From: Roseateles_E cavernae
GTDB taxonomy: Bacteria; Pseudomonadota; Gammaproteobacteria; Burkholderiales; Burkholderiaceae_C
DNA length: 64,000 nucleotides
NCBI RefSeq assembly: GCF_040187885.1
Contig: NZ_JBDPLH010000001.1
Location: 372,001-436,000 of the forward strand
Direction: 5' to 3'
Positions 1 through 8,208 of this stretch are shown piece after piece. The notes under the pieces were generated by a model that worked only from the letters and a program-made list of their open reading frames with translations, ran no database searches and was not told the origin of the DNA. Position numbers and translations under genes: made by a program. Each line of letters opens with the position of its first letter. Positions within the stretch are counted from its first letter, which is position 1.

Positions 1-340
1 GATCGCCGACATAGCGGACCTTGCCGTCGGCCAGGATCGGGTGCTTGGGCTCCTTCATCGGGCTGCCGTCCAGGCTGTTGATCAGCCAGCCGCAGGGCAG
101 GCCGCCGATCGCGCGGAAGTGCTCGCCGGTGTAGACGCCCAGCACGCCCTCGGCCGCCGCCGCGCCTGCCGTGTCCACGCTCTTGATGCGCGCATGGGCA
201 TAGGGCGAGCGCAGGAAGTAGGCATAAGTCTGGCGCGGCAGCACGATGTCATCGGTGTACTGCCCCCGCCCGGTCAGAAAGCGCGCGTCCTCGCGGCGCT
301 TGACGCTCTGGCCGATGAAACCTTCTTTGGGTGCGTTCAT
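1..340 (-). CDS. Molybdenum hydroxylase large subunit (CoxL-like), 5' part only
   Basis: Only the first 113 codons are present; the gene continues beyond base 1. The start is ATG at 340, giving MNAPKEGFIGQSVKRRED and then a typical N-terminal segment (FLTGRGQYTDDI, FLRSPYAHARI, GKVRYVGD). This matches the xanthine dehydrogenase/aerobic CO dehydrogenase large-subunit family, whose members carry the Mo-pterin cofactor and oxidise the substrate. The diagnostic active-site loop lies outside the window, so true CO dehydrogenase cannot be told from another CoxL-type hydroxylase. It lies 13 bp after the 2Fe-2S subunit gene on the same strand, as expected for one operon. Confidence 0.85.
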   Translation of the reverse strand, partial: MNAPKEGFIGQSVKRREDARFLTGRGQYTDDIVLPRQTYAYFLRSPYAHARIKSVDTAGAAAAEGVLGVYTGEHFRAIGGLPCGWLINSLDGSPMKEPKHPILADGKVRYVGD

Positions 341-353
341 GGTGCGGCCTCCA

Positions 354-824
354 TCACTTCATGTTTTGCGCGCCGAGCTGCACGGCGCGCACGATGTTCT
401 GGTAGCCGGTACAGCGGCAGATATTGCCCTCCAGCCCCTCGCGGATATCGGTCTCTGAGCTGCAGCGGTGGTGCTGCACCAGGTCGACCGCGCTCATCAC
501 CATGCCGGGCGTGCAGAAGCCGCATTGCAGGCCGTGGCACTCCTTGAACGCGGCCTGCATCGGGTGCATCTCCCCGCCGGCCGGTGACAGGCCCTCGATG
601 GTGGTGATCTCGGCGCCGACCGCCTGCACGGCCAGCATCGAACAGCTCTTCACCGCGCGCCCGTCCAGGTGCACGGTGCAGGCCCCGCACTGGCTGGTGT
701 CGCAGCCCACATGGGTGCCGGTCAGCGCGAGGTCCTCGCGCAGGAATTGCACCAGCAGGCGGTCCGGCGCGATCTCGCGCGTGACCGGCTTGCCGTTGAC
801 CTTGAGCGTGATCTTGTGGCTCAT
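354..824 (-). CDS. 2Fe-2S subunit of a molybdenum hydroxylase (CoxS-like)
   Basis: 156 residues, the usual length for the small subunit of CoxLMS-type enzymes. An N-terminal plant-type ferredoxin domain carries C41, C46, C49 and C61 (CDTSQCGAC then C). A C-terminal helical domain carries the second cluster at C101/C104 (CGFC) and C136/C138 (CRC). It passes electrons from the Mo centre towards FAD or another acceptor. The start at 824 has a strong AAGGAGAC Shine-Dalgarno. It is followed on the same strand by the large-subunit gene. No CoxM FAD subunit is visible; it could lie beyond the window or be absent. Confidence 0.93.
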   Translation of the reverse strand: MSHKITLKVNGKPVTREIAPDRLLVQFLREDLALTGTHVGCDTSQCGACTVHLDGRAVKSCSMLAVQAVGAEITTIEGLSPAGGEMHPMQAAFKECHGLQCGFCTPGMVMSAVDLVQHHRCSSETDIREGLEGNICRCTGYQNIVRAVQLGAQNMK

Positions 825-909
825 TGGCTTGTCTCCTTGTTGTCGTCAGCGATCCATCAGCGACCATCGTCGCGGCAGCCCGCCGCGGGCGCTATCTACC
901 GTTTACCCG

Positions 910-927
910 CATGTATGCCCATACATG
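910..927. promoter_or_regulatory. Perfect palindrome between coxS-like and xdhC-like genes
   Basis: CATGTATG-CC-CATACATG is an exact 8-bp inverted repeat with a 2-bp centre. It lies in the 282-bp divergent intergenic region, 86 bp from the coxS-like start and 180 bp from the xdhC-like start. The position suggests an operator for one or both genes. The binding protein is not identifiable here. Confidence 0.5.
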
Positions 928-1106
928 GGGCGCTTCAGTCCGGGCATGCTGCCCCGGCTTGGCACAGCTGTGCCAGCTTGGTGCCCACTTGCACCAGACC
1001 TGCGGGTCAACCCGGATTCACCGCAGCTCAGGCAAGGCCGGCCGCTATCGGGTATGTTCGACGCCTGTGTCGCCCGGGCGCCGGGCTAGAGTCTCAAAGA
1101 ACGCTT

Positions 1107-2099
1107 ATGGACAATGTTGATCTGAATGTGCTGCGCCAGGTATCGAGCTGGATGAGCGAGGGCCGGCGCGTCGTGCTGGGCACCATCACCCGCACCTGGG
1201 GCTCGGCGCCCCGGCCGGTGGGCTCGGTGGTGGCGGTGCGCGACGACGGCCTGATCGCCGGCTCGGTTTCGGGCGGCTGCATCGAGGACGATCTGATCGC
1301 CAAGGTGCGCGAGGGCGCGCTGACCCTGAGCAGACCCGAGCTGATCCGCTACGGCGTCGGCGCCGAAGAGGCCACCCGCTTCGGCCTGCCCTGCGGCGGC
1401 ACCTTGGAGCTGGTGCTGGAGCCGCTCAGCGCGGCCTCGCAGATCCCGGCCCTGCTGGCCCGTCTGGCGGCCGGCGAGCGGGTGCAACGCGAGCTGGACC
1501 TGGCCAGCGGCGCGGTGCGCTTGCTGGCCCCGCAGGCCCATGCCGATGTGGTGCGCCTGAGCGAGACGCAGCTGGTCACCCACCACGGCCCGCAATGGCG
1601 CTTGCTGATCATCGGCGCCGGCCAGCTGACCCAGTACCTGGCCAGCATGGCGCTGGCGCTGGACTACCAGGTGCTGGTCTGCGATCCGCGCGACGAGTAC
1701 CAGCCCGACATTCCCGGCGCCACCCTGACGCGCGAGATGCCGGACGACGTGGTGCAGCGCTTTGCCCCCGACGGCCACTGCGCCATCGTCGCGCTGACCC
1801 ACGACCCCAAGCTCGACGACCTGGCCCTGATGGAAGCGCTGGGCAGCCCGGCCTTCTATGTCGGCGCGATCGGCTCGCGGGTCAACCAGGCCAAGCGCAA
1901 GGCCCGCCTGGCCGAGCATTTCGGCATGAGCGAGGCCCAGCTCGCGCGGCTGCACGGCCCGGTCGGCCTGAACATCGGCGCCCGCACGCCGCCCGAGATC
2001 GCGCTGTCCATCCTGGCCCATATGACGGCCGAGCGTTATGGCGTGAGCCTGGCGAGCTCGCAGCAGGGCTCGGGCAGCGAGGCCGGCTGCGTGGTCTGA
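1107..2099 (+). CDS. XdhC/CoxF-family molybdenum hydroxylase maturation protein
   Basis: 330 residues. The N-terminal domain has the XdhC/CoxI signature (GTITRTWGSAPRPVGS, then GSVSGGCIEDDL at about 60-71). The C-terminal half has a Rossmann-like segment (LLIIGAGQLTQYLA) and the ending typical of the family (VGAIGSRVNQAKRKARL, GLNIGARTPPEIALSI). XdhC proteins bind and insert the sulfurated molybdenum cofactor into xanthine dehydrogenase-type enzymes. This gene is divergent from the enzyme subunits, which supports that partnership. ATG at 1107 was chosen because the conserved domain starts directly after it, although the frame is open further upstream. Confidence 0.9.
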   Translation: MDNVDLNVLRQVSSWMSEGRRVVLGTITRTWGSAPRPVGSVVAVRDDGLIAGSVSGGCIEDDLIAKVREGALTLSRPELIRYGVGAEEATRFGLPCGGTLELVLEPLSAASQIPALLARLAAGERVQRELDLASGAVRLLAPQAHADVVRLSETQLVTHHGPQWRLLIIGAGQLTQYLASMALALDYQVLVCDPRDEYQPDIPGATLTREMPDDVVQRFAPDGHCAIVALTHDPKLDDLALMEALGSPAFYVGAIGSRVNQAKRKARLAEHFGMSEAQLARLHGPVGLNIGARTPPEIALSILAHMTAERYGVSLASSQQGSGSEAGCVV

Positions 2100-2113
2100 G
2101 CACCAGCCCTCGC

Positions 2114-2236
2114 CTACTTCTTCCGCCCCCGCTCCGCCACCGGCGGCGCCAAGGCGCCCGGGTCGGCGGGCTTGCTGATCGGCGGGTCCTTCTTCGGTTT
2201 CTTCGCTTCCTTATTGCCGCGCTGGCCCTTGGACAT
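2114..2236 (-). CDS. Small lysine-rich conserved protein, 40 aa
   Basis: A 40-residue basic protein beginning MSKGQRGNKEAKKPKKDPP, followed by a Pro/Ala-rich tail and a basic end (GRKK). Similar very short SKGQRGNKE-type proteins occur in many proteobacteria without known function. The start at 2236 has a good AGGAGAGAT Shine-Dalgarno; a longer in-frame version to 2341 lacks support. Its stop faces the xdhC-like stop 14 bp away. Confidence 0.65.
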   Translation of the reverse strand: MSKGQRGNKEAKKPKKDPPISKPADPGALAPPVAERGRKK

Positions 2237-2388
2237 GGCTGATCTCTCCTGCAATGACGGAATTCCGCCGGTGAGCCAGCTTGCATGAAGCCGATCGCGT
2301 CGTCCGTGCGCTGGCGCACCTCGCTGCGCCCACACCGTCACAAGCTGGCGCTACGATGCCGCCCATCGATCACGCCCGGCCCCACCCC

Positions 2389-3036
2389 ATGATCCAGCTG
2401 CACTACCACCCGAGCAATGCCAGCTTCGCGCCCCACATCGTCCTGAACGAACTGGCCGTGCCGTTCGAGCTGAAGCTGGTCGACCGCGCCGCTGGCGCCC
2501 ACAAGTCGGCCGACTATCTGAAGCTCAACCCCAACGGGCTGATCCCGGTGCTGGTCGATGGCGAGCTGGTGCTGTATGAGACCGCCGCCATCCTCCTGCA
2601 CCTGGCCGACACCCACCCCGAGGCCAGCCTGGTGCCGCCGCTGGCCACGGCCGAGCGGGCCCAGTTCTACAAATGGCTGATCTGGCTGACCAACACCTTC
2701 CAGCCCCTGGTCCTGGCCTACTACTACCCCGAACGCTGGGTGGTCGAGGGCAATGCGGAGGGCGTGGCCCAGGTCAAGGCGCAGGCCGAGGCGCGCATCG
2801 CGCCGCTGCTGGACCAGCTGGAGGCCCAGCTGGCCAGCCACGACGGCCCCTGGCTGCTGGGCCAGCGCTACAGCGTGGCCGACGCGCTGGCCTTCATGCT
2901 GTGCCGCTGGACCCGCGGCTTCGCCCGGCCGGCGCGCAGCCTGCCGCTGCTGGGCGTCTATCTGCAGCGCATGCTGGAACGCCCGGCGGTGCAGCAGGCC
3001 ATCGCCACCGAGCAGCTGCCCCAACCCTGGATCTGA
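2389..3036 (+). CDS. Glutathione S-transferase family protein
   Basis: 215 residues. The N-terminal thioredoxin-like domain has the GSH-site signatures NPNGLIPVLVDGE and YETAAILLHLAD at about 50-80. An all-helical C-terminal domain ends near the WLLGQRYSVADALAFML motif usual in GSTs. ATG at 2389 begins directly at the first beta strand (MIQLHYHP); an in-frame extension to 2281 is unlikely. The substrate is unknown. Four bases separate its stop from the next gene, so the two are probably cotranscribed. Confidence 0.9.
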   Translation: MIQLHYHPSNASFAPHIVLNELAVPFELKLVDRAAGAHKSADYLKLNPNGLIPVLVDGELVLYETAAILLHLADTHPEASLVPPLATAERAQFYKWLIWLTNTFQPLVLAYYYPERWVVEGNAEGVAQVKAQAEARIAPLLDQLEAQLASHDGPWLLGQRYSVADALAFMLCRWTRGFARPARSLPLLGVYLQRMLERPAVQQAIATEQLPQPWI

Positions 3037-3040
3037 AGCC

Positions 3041-3664
3041 ATGACCGAGCTGATATTGATACGCCATGGCGAAACCGACTGGAATCGCCGCCAGTGCTTC
3101 CAGGGCCATCTCGATGTGCCGCTCAACGCACGCGGCCTGGCCCAGGCCGAACGCCTGGGCGCGCGGCTGGCGGCCGAGCGCATCGATGCGCTGGTGGTCA
3201 GCGATCTGATGCGCACCCGCCAGACCGCCGCGCCACTGGCCGGCCAGACCAAGCTGGTGCCCAGCTACACGCCGACCTTGCGCGAGCAGGCCTTCGGCAT
3301 CCTCGAAGGCCTGACCTTCGAGGACATCCGCGTCCAGCATCCGGCCGAGTTCGCGCTCTGGGCCAAGCACGAGCCCGACTACGCGCTGCCCGGCGGCGCC
3401 GAGAGCCGCACGCTGTTCCACCGCCGCGTCATCGCCGCGCTGCAGCAGCTGGCCACCCAGCACAGCGGCCAGCGCCTGGCCGTCGTGACCCATGGCGGCG
3501 TACTCGACATGGTCTGGCGCACGGCCAAGGGCCTGAGCCTGCATGGCGCCCGCGAATGCGCGATTCCGAACACCGGCATCAACCGCGTGCAGCTCAAGGA
3601 CAGCGGCGGCTTCGAGATCCTCGGCTGGGCCGATGACGAGCATGTACGGGATCTGGCGGACTAG
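3041..3664 (+). CDS. Histidine phosphatase family protein (GpmB/CobC-like)
   Basis: 207 residues. LILIRHGETDWN supplies the phospho-accepting histidine (H9) and VVTHGGVLD the second catalytic histidine; SDLMRTRQTA is the conserved arginine helix. The family includes cofactor-independent phosphoglycerate mutase-like phosphatases and alpha-ribazole phosphatase. Which substrate is used cannot be read from the sequence. It directly follows the GST gene and ends next to the oppositely oriented gene downstream, with the two TAG stops abutting at 3664/3665. Confidence 0.9.
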   Translation: MTELILIRHGETDWNRRQCFQGHLDVPLNARGLAQAERLGARLAAERIDALVVSDLMRTRQTAAPLAGQTKLVPSYTPTLREQAFGILEGLTFEDIRVQHPAEFALWAKHEPDYALPGGAESRTLFHRRVIAALQQLATQHSGQRLAVVTHGGVLDMVWRTAKGLSLHGARECAIPNTGINRVQLKDSGGFEILGWADDEHVRDLAD

Positions 3665-5143
3665 CTAGAACCTCGACCTGATCTTGCGCACGCTCCAGCT
3701 GTGGTCCTTCTCGTTGAGCGTCGCGCAGACAATGGTCTCGCCGTCCGTGCGGATATTGACCAGGCCGTAGACCAGGCCGGCCACAACCAGGGTGCTGCCC
3801 AGCGTGCGCGTGGTCTTGCTGGGATTCAGATCGCCGGCCTTGGTGACGGCGGCCTCGATGCGGATCTTGGCCAGCTCGGCCTGCTCGTGCGCGTGGTCGG
3901 GCGTGATCAGGCGCAGCGGCTTGCCGAGCTGCACGCTGCGGGCGATTTCGGTCGAGTAGACCAGCGGCGTGACGATGCGATCCTGCTCGACCTGCAGATG
4001 ACCGGTGGTGGCGCTGGCCGCGACGATGGCCGGGCGCGGATGGTCGTGGCCCTCGCTGTCGCCCGATGAGATCACCGTGACGGCCGGCCGCAGCGCGGCC
4101 AGGAACTCGTAGCTCACATCGTCGCTGCCATGGTGGCAGGCCTTGGCCACATCGCACTGGAACTCGATGCGCCGGCCCGCATAATCGTCCAGCAGCGCGC
4201 GCTGGCTGGCGGTGTTGAGGTCGCCGGTCAAGAGGATGCGGGCGCGGCCATGGTCCAGGCGTAGCAGCACGCTATTGCCGTTGGTGTTCTGGCTGGGCGC
4301 CGAGGCATAGCTGTGCAAGGCGGGTTTGCCGGCCAGCGTCTGCTCCCAGGGCCCCAGCACCTTGATCGCGACGCCGCCGCCGGCGCCATCGAAACCGGGC
4401 AGGAAGCCGTCCTTCTGGCTCAGGCGGCGCACCGGCGTGATGCGGCCGGCAGCGGTGCGGGCCTTGCACACATGGCCCATGAAGCCGGCCCACTCGCCCT
4501 GCAGTCGCGGCTCGGCGCCGGGCTTCAGCGCGGCCAGCACCTCGTTGCGGCTGCCCATCAGCTGGGTCAGCCAGCGCTTGTCGGCCGAGCTCGGGCCCAG
4601 CCAGCGCTGGCCGTTGGCCGGGTTGGTCCACCAGGCCACACCGGCGTGATAGAAGGCCTCGACCTGCAGCTTCTTGGCATCGAGCTCGGCGGTCTGCGCC
4701 ACATCGAGCAGATCGGCCAGGCCGCCGTAATGGTCGGCATCGCAGTGCGAGGCGATCATCGCGTCGAGCTTGATGGTGTCGCGACCATAGTCCTTGGCGA
4801 ATTTCCAGTCGACGAAGTCGGCCGCATTCTTGCCGCTGGGCTGCTTGCTGCGCGCATAGCCGCCGTCGATCATCAGATGCCGGTCGTCGGGCGTGCGTAT
4901 CAGGATGCCGTCACCCTGGCCCACATCGATGATGTAGACCTCCAGCAGCGACTGTCCGCCCAGCGCCGCGTTGTCGACCCAGCCGGTCTTGCCGCGCGCG
5001 CGCACCTTGGAGCGGCTCGGTCCCGCCTCCAGCAGTTGGGCCCGGTCACCCCAGAGCAGCTCCAGCCGGACCTGGCTGCCGCTGGCCGCCTGGTAGAGCC
5101 GGGCGGTGTCGCTGCCGATGTACTTCGTGACGCTGTCGTTCAT
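3665..5143 (-). CDS. Metallo-beta-lactamase-fold hydrolase, ComEC-like
   Basis: 492 residues. The first 70 or so residues look SH3-like (SQVRLELLWGDRAQLLEAG, GKTGWVD). A metallo-hydrolase domain follows: VYIIDVGQGDGILIRTP, LMIDGGY, and the metal motif SHCDADHYGG; later come LLTGDLN and CHHGS, as in the ComEC C-terminal domain and related competence-like hydrolases. No signal peptide or membrane segments are seen, so it is a soluble stand-alone form and not the DNA channel itself. The C-terminal 120 residues are unassigned. The start at 5143 was chosen for its AGGAG; ATG at 5161 is possible. Confidence 0.82.
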   Translation of the reverse strand: MNDSVTKYIGSDTARLYQAASGSQVRLELLWGDRAQLLEAGPSRSKVRARGKTGWVDNAALGGQSLLEVYIIDVGQGDGILIRTPDDRHLMIDGGYARSKQPSGKNAADFVDWKFAKDYGRDTIKLDAMIASHCDADHYGGLADLLDVAQTAELDAKKLQVEAFYHAGVAWWTNPANGQRWLGPSSADKRWLTQLMGSRNEVLAALKPGAEPRLQGEWAGFMGHVCKARTAAGRITPVRRLSQKDGFLPGFDGAGGGVAIKVLGPWEQTLAGKPALHSYASAPSQNTNGNSVLLRLDHGRARILLTGDLNTASQRALLDDYAGRRIEFQCDVAKACHHGSDDVSYEFLAALRPAVTVISSGDSEGHDHPRPAIVAASATTGHLQVEQDRIVTPLVYSTEIARSVQLGKPLRLITPDHAHEQAELAKIRIEAAVTKAGDLNPSKTTRTLGSTLVVAGLVYGLVNIRTDGETIVCATLNEKDHSWSVRKIRSRF

Positions 5144-5201
5144 CGCGGGCTCCTGCTGCATGCGGGCCGAGCCGATTGTGAACGCATAGTCGTGGCGACG
5201 C

Positions 5202-6005
5202 CTACTCGCTGACCGGCAAGGCCTTCAGATAGTCGTGCAGCTGGCGCGCCACCGCCTCGCGGTCGGCCAGGCCCTCGGGCAGCGGCGGCATGGTCGTGCC
5301 CGGTCTCACCGCGCTGGGATTGAGCAGCCAGCGCTGCCAGGTGGTGGCATCGATCTGCTTGGCGCGGGCCGCCAGATTGATGGGCATCTTGTCGCCGCCA
5401 AAGCCGTTGACCTGGTGGCAGTTCAGACAGAACTTCTGCGCCAGGCCGGCCTGGAGCTCGAAGCCCGGCGCCAGCCCGGGCGGCAGCAGGGCCGTCTTGC
5501 TGCTGGTGCGCAGCGCAATCTGGGCGACCTGATAGGGCCAGCCGCTGGCGCCCTCGGCCTGCAACTCGGGCGCGGCGATATTGTCCCAGACCAGGTAGTA
5601 GGGCCCGAGGGGCACGCGCTTCTGGTTCTGCTCCAGATTGTCGACCACGAACTCGCTGCCGTCCTGGCGGCCCAGCACCAGATAGGCGCGCTGCCTGGTG
5701 CCGAAGCGCTCGACCGGAATGCGCGAGACATAGCCGTCCAGCGCACGGAACTCGATCTCCTTGCCGGGCGTCTTCTGCCAGTCGGGCCCCAGATGGGCGT
5801 TCAGCACCTGGGCGATCGGATAGCCCAGATAGCTCAGGCGCACCTGCTTGCCACCGACGCTCAGATGCGGCTCGATCACCGTGACCGGCTGTGGCGGCGC
5901 GCCCAGACTGGCCTGCAGCACGGCCGGTGTCGGCAGCACCTGGGCCCACAGCGCCGGGGCGACGGCGAGCAGGGCGGGAACCAGCGAGAGATGGCGATAG
6001 CGCAT
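5202..6005 (-). CDS. Exported monohaem c-type cytochrome with N-terminal extra domain
   Basis: 267 residues with a signal peptide (cleavage near ALWAQ). Residues 25-180 form a domain resembling the molybdopterin-free periplasmic oxidoreductase fold (YLGYPIAQVLNAHLG, LGPYYLVWDN). The C-terminal part is a cytochrome c domain with haem motif CLNCH (C193, C196, H197) and a likely distal Met239. It should sit in the periplasm and carry electrons. It lies just downstream of the membrane-anchored receiver gene on the same strand (9 bp), so the two are probably cotranscribed. Confidence 0.8.
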   Translation of the reverse strand: MRYRHLSLVPALLAVAPALWAQVLPTPAVLQASLGAPPQPVTVIEPHLSVGGKQVRLSYLGYPIAQVLNAHLGPDWQKTPGKEIEFRALDGYVSRIPVERFGTRQRAYLVLGRQDGSEFVVDNLEQNQKRVPLGPYYLVWDNIAAPELQAEGASGWPYQVAQIALRTSSKTALLPPGLAPGFELQAGLAQKFCLNCHQVNGFGGDKMPINLAARAKQIDATTWQRWLLNPSAVRPGTTMPPLPEGLADREAVARQLHDYLKALPVSE

Positions 6006-6014
6006 GGGCAGGGG

Positions 6015-6578
6015 TCAGGCCTTGCGCGGCTTGCGCATCGAGACCAGGGCCTCGACCCGCTTGAGCAGCTCGCGGTCGTTCCAGGGCTTCTTGAACAGGC
6101 CGTAGATCCCCTGCACATCGTGCACCCGGGTGTGCAGCTCGTCGTGGCCGGTGATCGCGATGATGGGCAGATCCTCGGTCTCCAGACTGCCCTGCACATC
6201 GGCAATCAGCTCGAAGCCGTCCTTGTTGGGCATTTCCAGGTCGGTGACCATCACATTGAAGTGCTGCTGGGCCAGTTGCTCCAGCGCGTCGACGCCATCC
6301 TTGGCCAGGGTGACGCGGTAGCCGGCGCTCTCGAACAGCTTGCCCAGCTTGGCGCGCGCCACCGCCGAGTCGTCGACCAGCAGCAGCGAGGCCGGCTGGC
6401 CCTGCTCGGCCAAGGTCATCGGCTGGGTCGGCGGCAGCATCGTGCCCGGGGCCGCCCGGGTGTTGTCCAGATCGTCGCCACGGCGGCGGCTGATGACCAG
6501 CACCACAATGGCCAGCGGCACCGCGATCAACAGCGGCAGCAGATAGGGTCCGAGCAATTCCGGGACTTCAAAAGGCAT
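6015..6578 (-). CDS. Membrane-anchored CheY-like receiver protein
   Basis: 187 residues. A single hydrophobic segment at about 9-30 (LLGPYLLPLLIAVPLAIVVL) is followed by a basic RRR, a linker, and a complete receiver domain with DD (LLLVDDS), phospho-Asp (VMVTDLEMPNKDG) and Lys (LFKKPW). There is no output domain. The start at 6578 has AGGAGA at good spacing; an upstream extension to 6632 is unlikely. A receiver tethered to the membrane beside a periplasmic cytochrome gene is unusual. Its cognate kinase is not visible. Confidence 0.87.
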   Translation of the reverse strand: MPFEVPELLGPYLLPLLIAVPLAIVVLVISRRRGDDLDNTRAAPGTMLPPTQPMTLAEQGQPASLLLVDDSAVARAKLGKLFESAGYRVTLAKDGVDALEQLAQQHFNVMVTDLEMPNKDGFELIADVQGSLETEDLPIIAITGHDELHTRVHDVQGIYGLFKKPWNDRELLKRVEALVSMRKPRKA

Positions 6579-6665
6579 GACGGGGTTCTCCTGAGCTCGG
6601 CCAGCCCTCCACGGCCCGCTGAGGCCGCTCATTCTCCCACTGTCGGATCCGATTCAAGCAATAGA

Positions 6666-6688
6666 AAAGGCGACACAAGGTCGCCTTT
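6666..6688 (-). terminator. Rho-independent terminator of the DUF4148 gene
   Basis: The 9-bp stem AAAGGCGAC/GTCGCCTTT with a 5-nt loop is followed, read on the minus strand, by TTCTATTGC. It sits 62 bp past the stop of the minus-strand DUF4148 gene. Confidence 0.7.
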
Positions 6689-6749
6689 GTCGTGAGGCTG
6701 ACGCAATCGGCCGGGCCCGCGGCGACCCGGCCTGTGCATCCGCCCGGGC

Positions 6750-7136
6750 TTATTGCGCGCTGCGCGGCTGGCCGGCGAGCGTCTGCGGCAGCGGGCGGGT
6801 CTGCGGGCCATGGGCGAAGTCGGCATGCTCGCTGTTCAGCAAGGCCAGCTCACCGCTGACGCGGGCTTGCTGCAGCTCGGCCAGCACGGCGGCGCGGCTC
6901 TTGGTCGACACGGTCGAGATCTGCGGTGCATAGGACTCGCTGTTGAGGCGATCCAGCGCGCCGCTCTGGCGGGCTTTTTGCAGCTCGGCCAGCACGGCGG
7001 CGCGGGTCTGCGGCGCCGCGACGCTCACGCTCACATCGCTGTCGCGACCCAGTTCGTTGAAGGCCCCGCCCCGGGCCATCGCGGCACCGGTGGTCGACAG
7101 CAGGGCAAGGGCGATGACGGCGGTCAGCTTGTTCAT
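6750..7136 (-). CDS. Exported DUF4148-type protein with duplicated motif
   Basis: 128 residues with a signal peptide (MNKLTAVIALALLSTTGAAMA, cleavage about residue 21). The mature part holds the DUF4148-like motif twice: TRAAVLAELQKARQSGALDRLNSE and, about 35 residues later, SRAAVLAELQQARVSGELALLNSE. The family is small, periplasmic and of unknown function, and is common in Burkholderiales. The gene is monocistronic with its own terminator. A shorter relative lies at 26718-26963. Confidence 0.82.
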   Translation of the reverse strand: MNKLTAVIALALLSTTGAAMARGGAFNELGRDSDVSVSVAAPQTRAAVLAELQKARQSGALDRLNSESYAPQISTVSTKSRAAVLAELQQARVSGELALLNSEHADFAHGPQTRPLPQTLAGQPRSAQ

Positions 7137-7318
7137 GATGGTTGTTTCCTTTTCAGCTTGCGGATTGATTGGGGTTGAGGCTCTGGAGCCAGCGATGCTT
7201 GTTGTCGGTATCGCCGTGTCCATGGGCCGAACTTTGAACCTCGGGCCGCTGAAGAAAAACCGGCGGCGCTGCAACTGAGCATTCAGGATTTCACAAGAAT
7301 GCCGGTGCAACGCCCATG

Positions 7319-7344
7319 AAAAAGCCGGCCCGCAGGCCGGCTTT
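7319..7344 (-). terminator. Rho-independent terminator of aqpZ
   Basis: The perfect 10-bp stem AAAGCCGGCC/GGCCGGCTTT has a 4-nt loop. On the minus strand it ends in TTTTT, 34 bp after the aquaporin stop. Confidence 0.8.
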
Positions 7345-7377
7345 CGTCATCGAAGGGTCAGGTCTTGCCGCGATCGA

Positions 7378-8070
7378 TCAGGACTTGGCGCCGACCACGC
7401 GGTAGGCCGCCGCGCCCAGCAGCGCGCCGACGATGGGGGCCAGCCAGAACAGCCACAGCTGCTGCACCGCCCAGCCGCCGACATAGATCGCCACGCCGGT
7501 GCTGCGCGCCGGGTTGACCGAGGTGTTGGTGACCGGGATGCTGATCAGGTGGATCAGGGTCAGGGCCAGGCCGATCGCGATCGGCGCAAAGCCGGCCGGC
7601 GCGCGGCCGTCGGTGGCGCCCAGGATGATGATCAGGAAGAAGGCCGTCAGCACCACCTCGGTGATCAGCGCCGCCTGCATCGAGTAGCCGCCGGGCGAGT
7701 GCTCGCCGAAGCCGTTCGACGCGAAACCGGCCGACACATCAAAGCCGGCCTTGCCGCTGGCGATCAGATAGAGCACGCCGCCGGCCGCCAGACCGCCCAG
7801 CACCTGGGCAATGATGTAGGGCAGCAGCTGCGAGGCCGGGAAGCGCCCGCCGGCCCACAGGCCCACCGAGACGGCCGGGTTGAAATGCCCGCCCGAGATA
7901 TGGCCCACCGCGTAGGCCATGGTCAGCACCGTCAGGCCGAAGGCCAGCGACACGCCGACGAAGCCGATGCCCAGGCCCGGAAAGGCCGCCGCCAGCACCG
8001 CGCTGCCGCAGCCCCCCAGCACCAGCCAGAACGTGCCCAGGAATTCGGCACCATATTGCTTTGTTGTCAT
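7378..8070 (-). CDS. aqpZ: Aquaporin Z
   Basis: 230 residues with six membrane segments, and both half-helix NPA motifs: SGGHFNPAVSVGLW in the first half and TNTSVNPARSTG in the second. The aromatic/arginine filter residues (R after the second NPA) fit a water-selective AqpZ instead of a glycerol facilitator. It sits in the inner membrane for rapid water flux. The start at 8070 has a strong GGAGGAAG Shine-Dalgarno. It appears monocistronic. Confidence 0.95.
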   Translation of the reverse strand: MTTKQYGAEFLGTFWLVLGGCGSAVLAAAFPGLGIGFVGVSLAFGLTVLTMAYAVGHISGGHFNPAVSVGLWAGGRFPASQLLPYIIAQVLGGLAAGGVLYLIASGKAGFDVSAGFASNGFGEHSPGGYSMQAALITEVVLTAFFLIIILGATDGRAPAGFAPIAIGLALTLIHLISIPVTNTSVNPARSTGVAIYVGGWAVQQLWLFWLAPIVGALLGAAAYRVVGAKS

Positions 8071-8208
8071 CGTTTCTTCCTCCACCAAAGGTTCAATCCG
8101 CCGGCCGGTCCAAGTTGCCGCCGGCGGCTGCGCCGCATCATGATGCAAGCCCCGTGACAAGGCAAGGCCAGGAATGTCCCTTGGGCAGGGGCCAGGTCTT
8201 GCTGGTCC

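Noticed and set aside
1..2099. Grouping the molybdenum hydroxylase with allA as a purine-degradation cluster.
   Set aside because: The two are 40 kb apart, and the large subunit looks CoxL-like; no other purine genes are seen.
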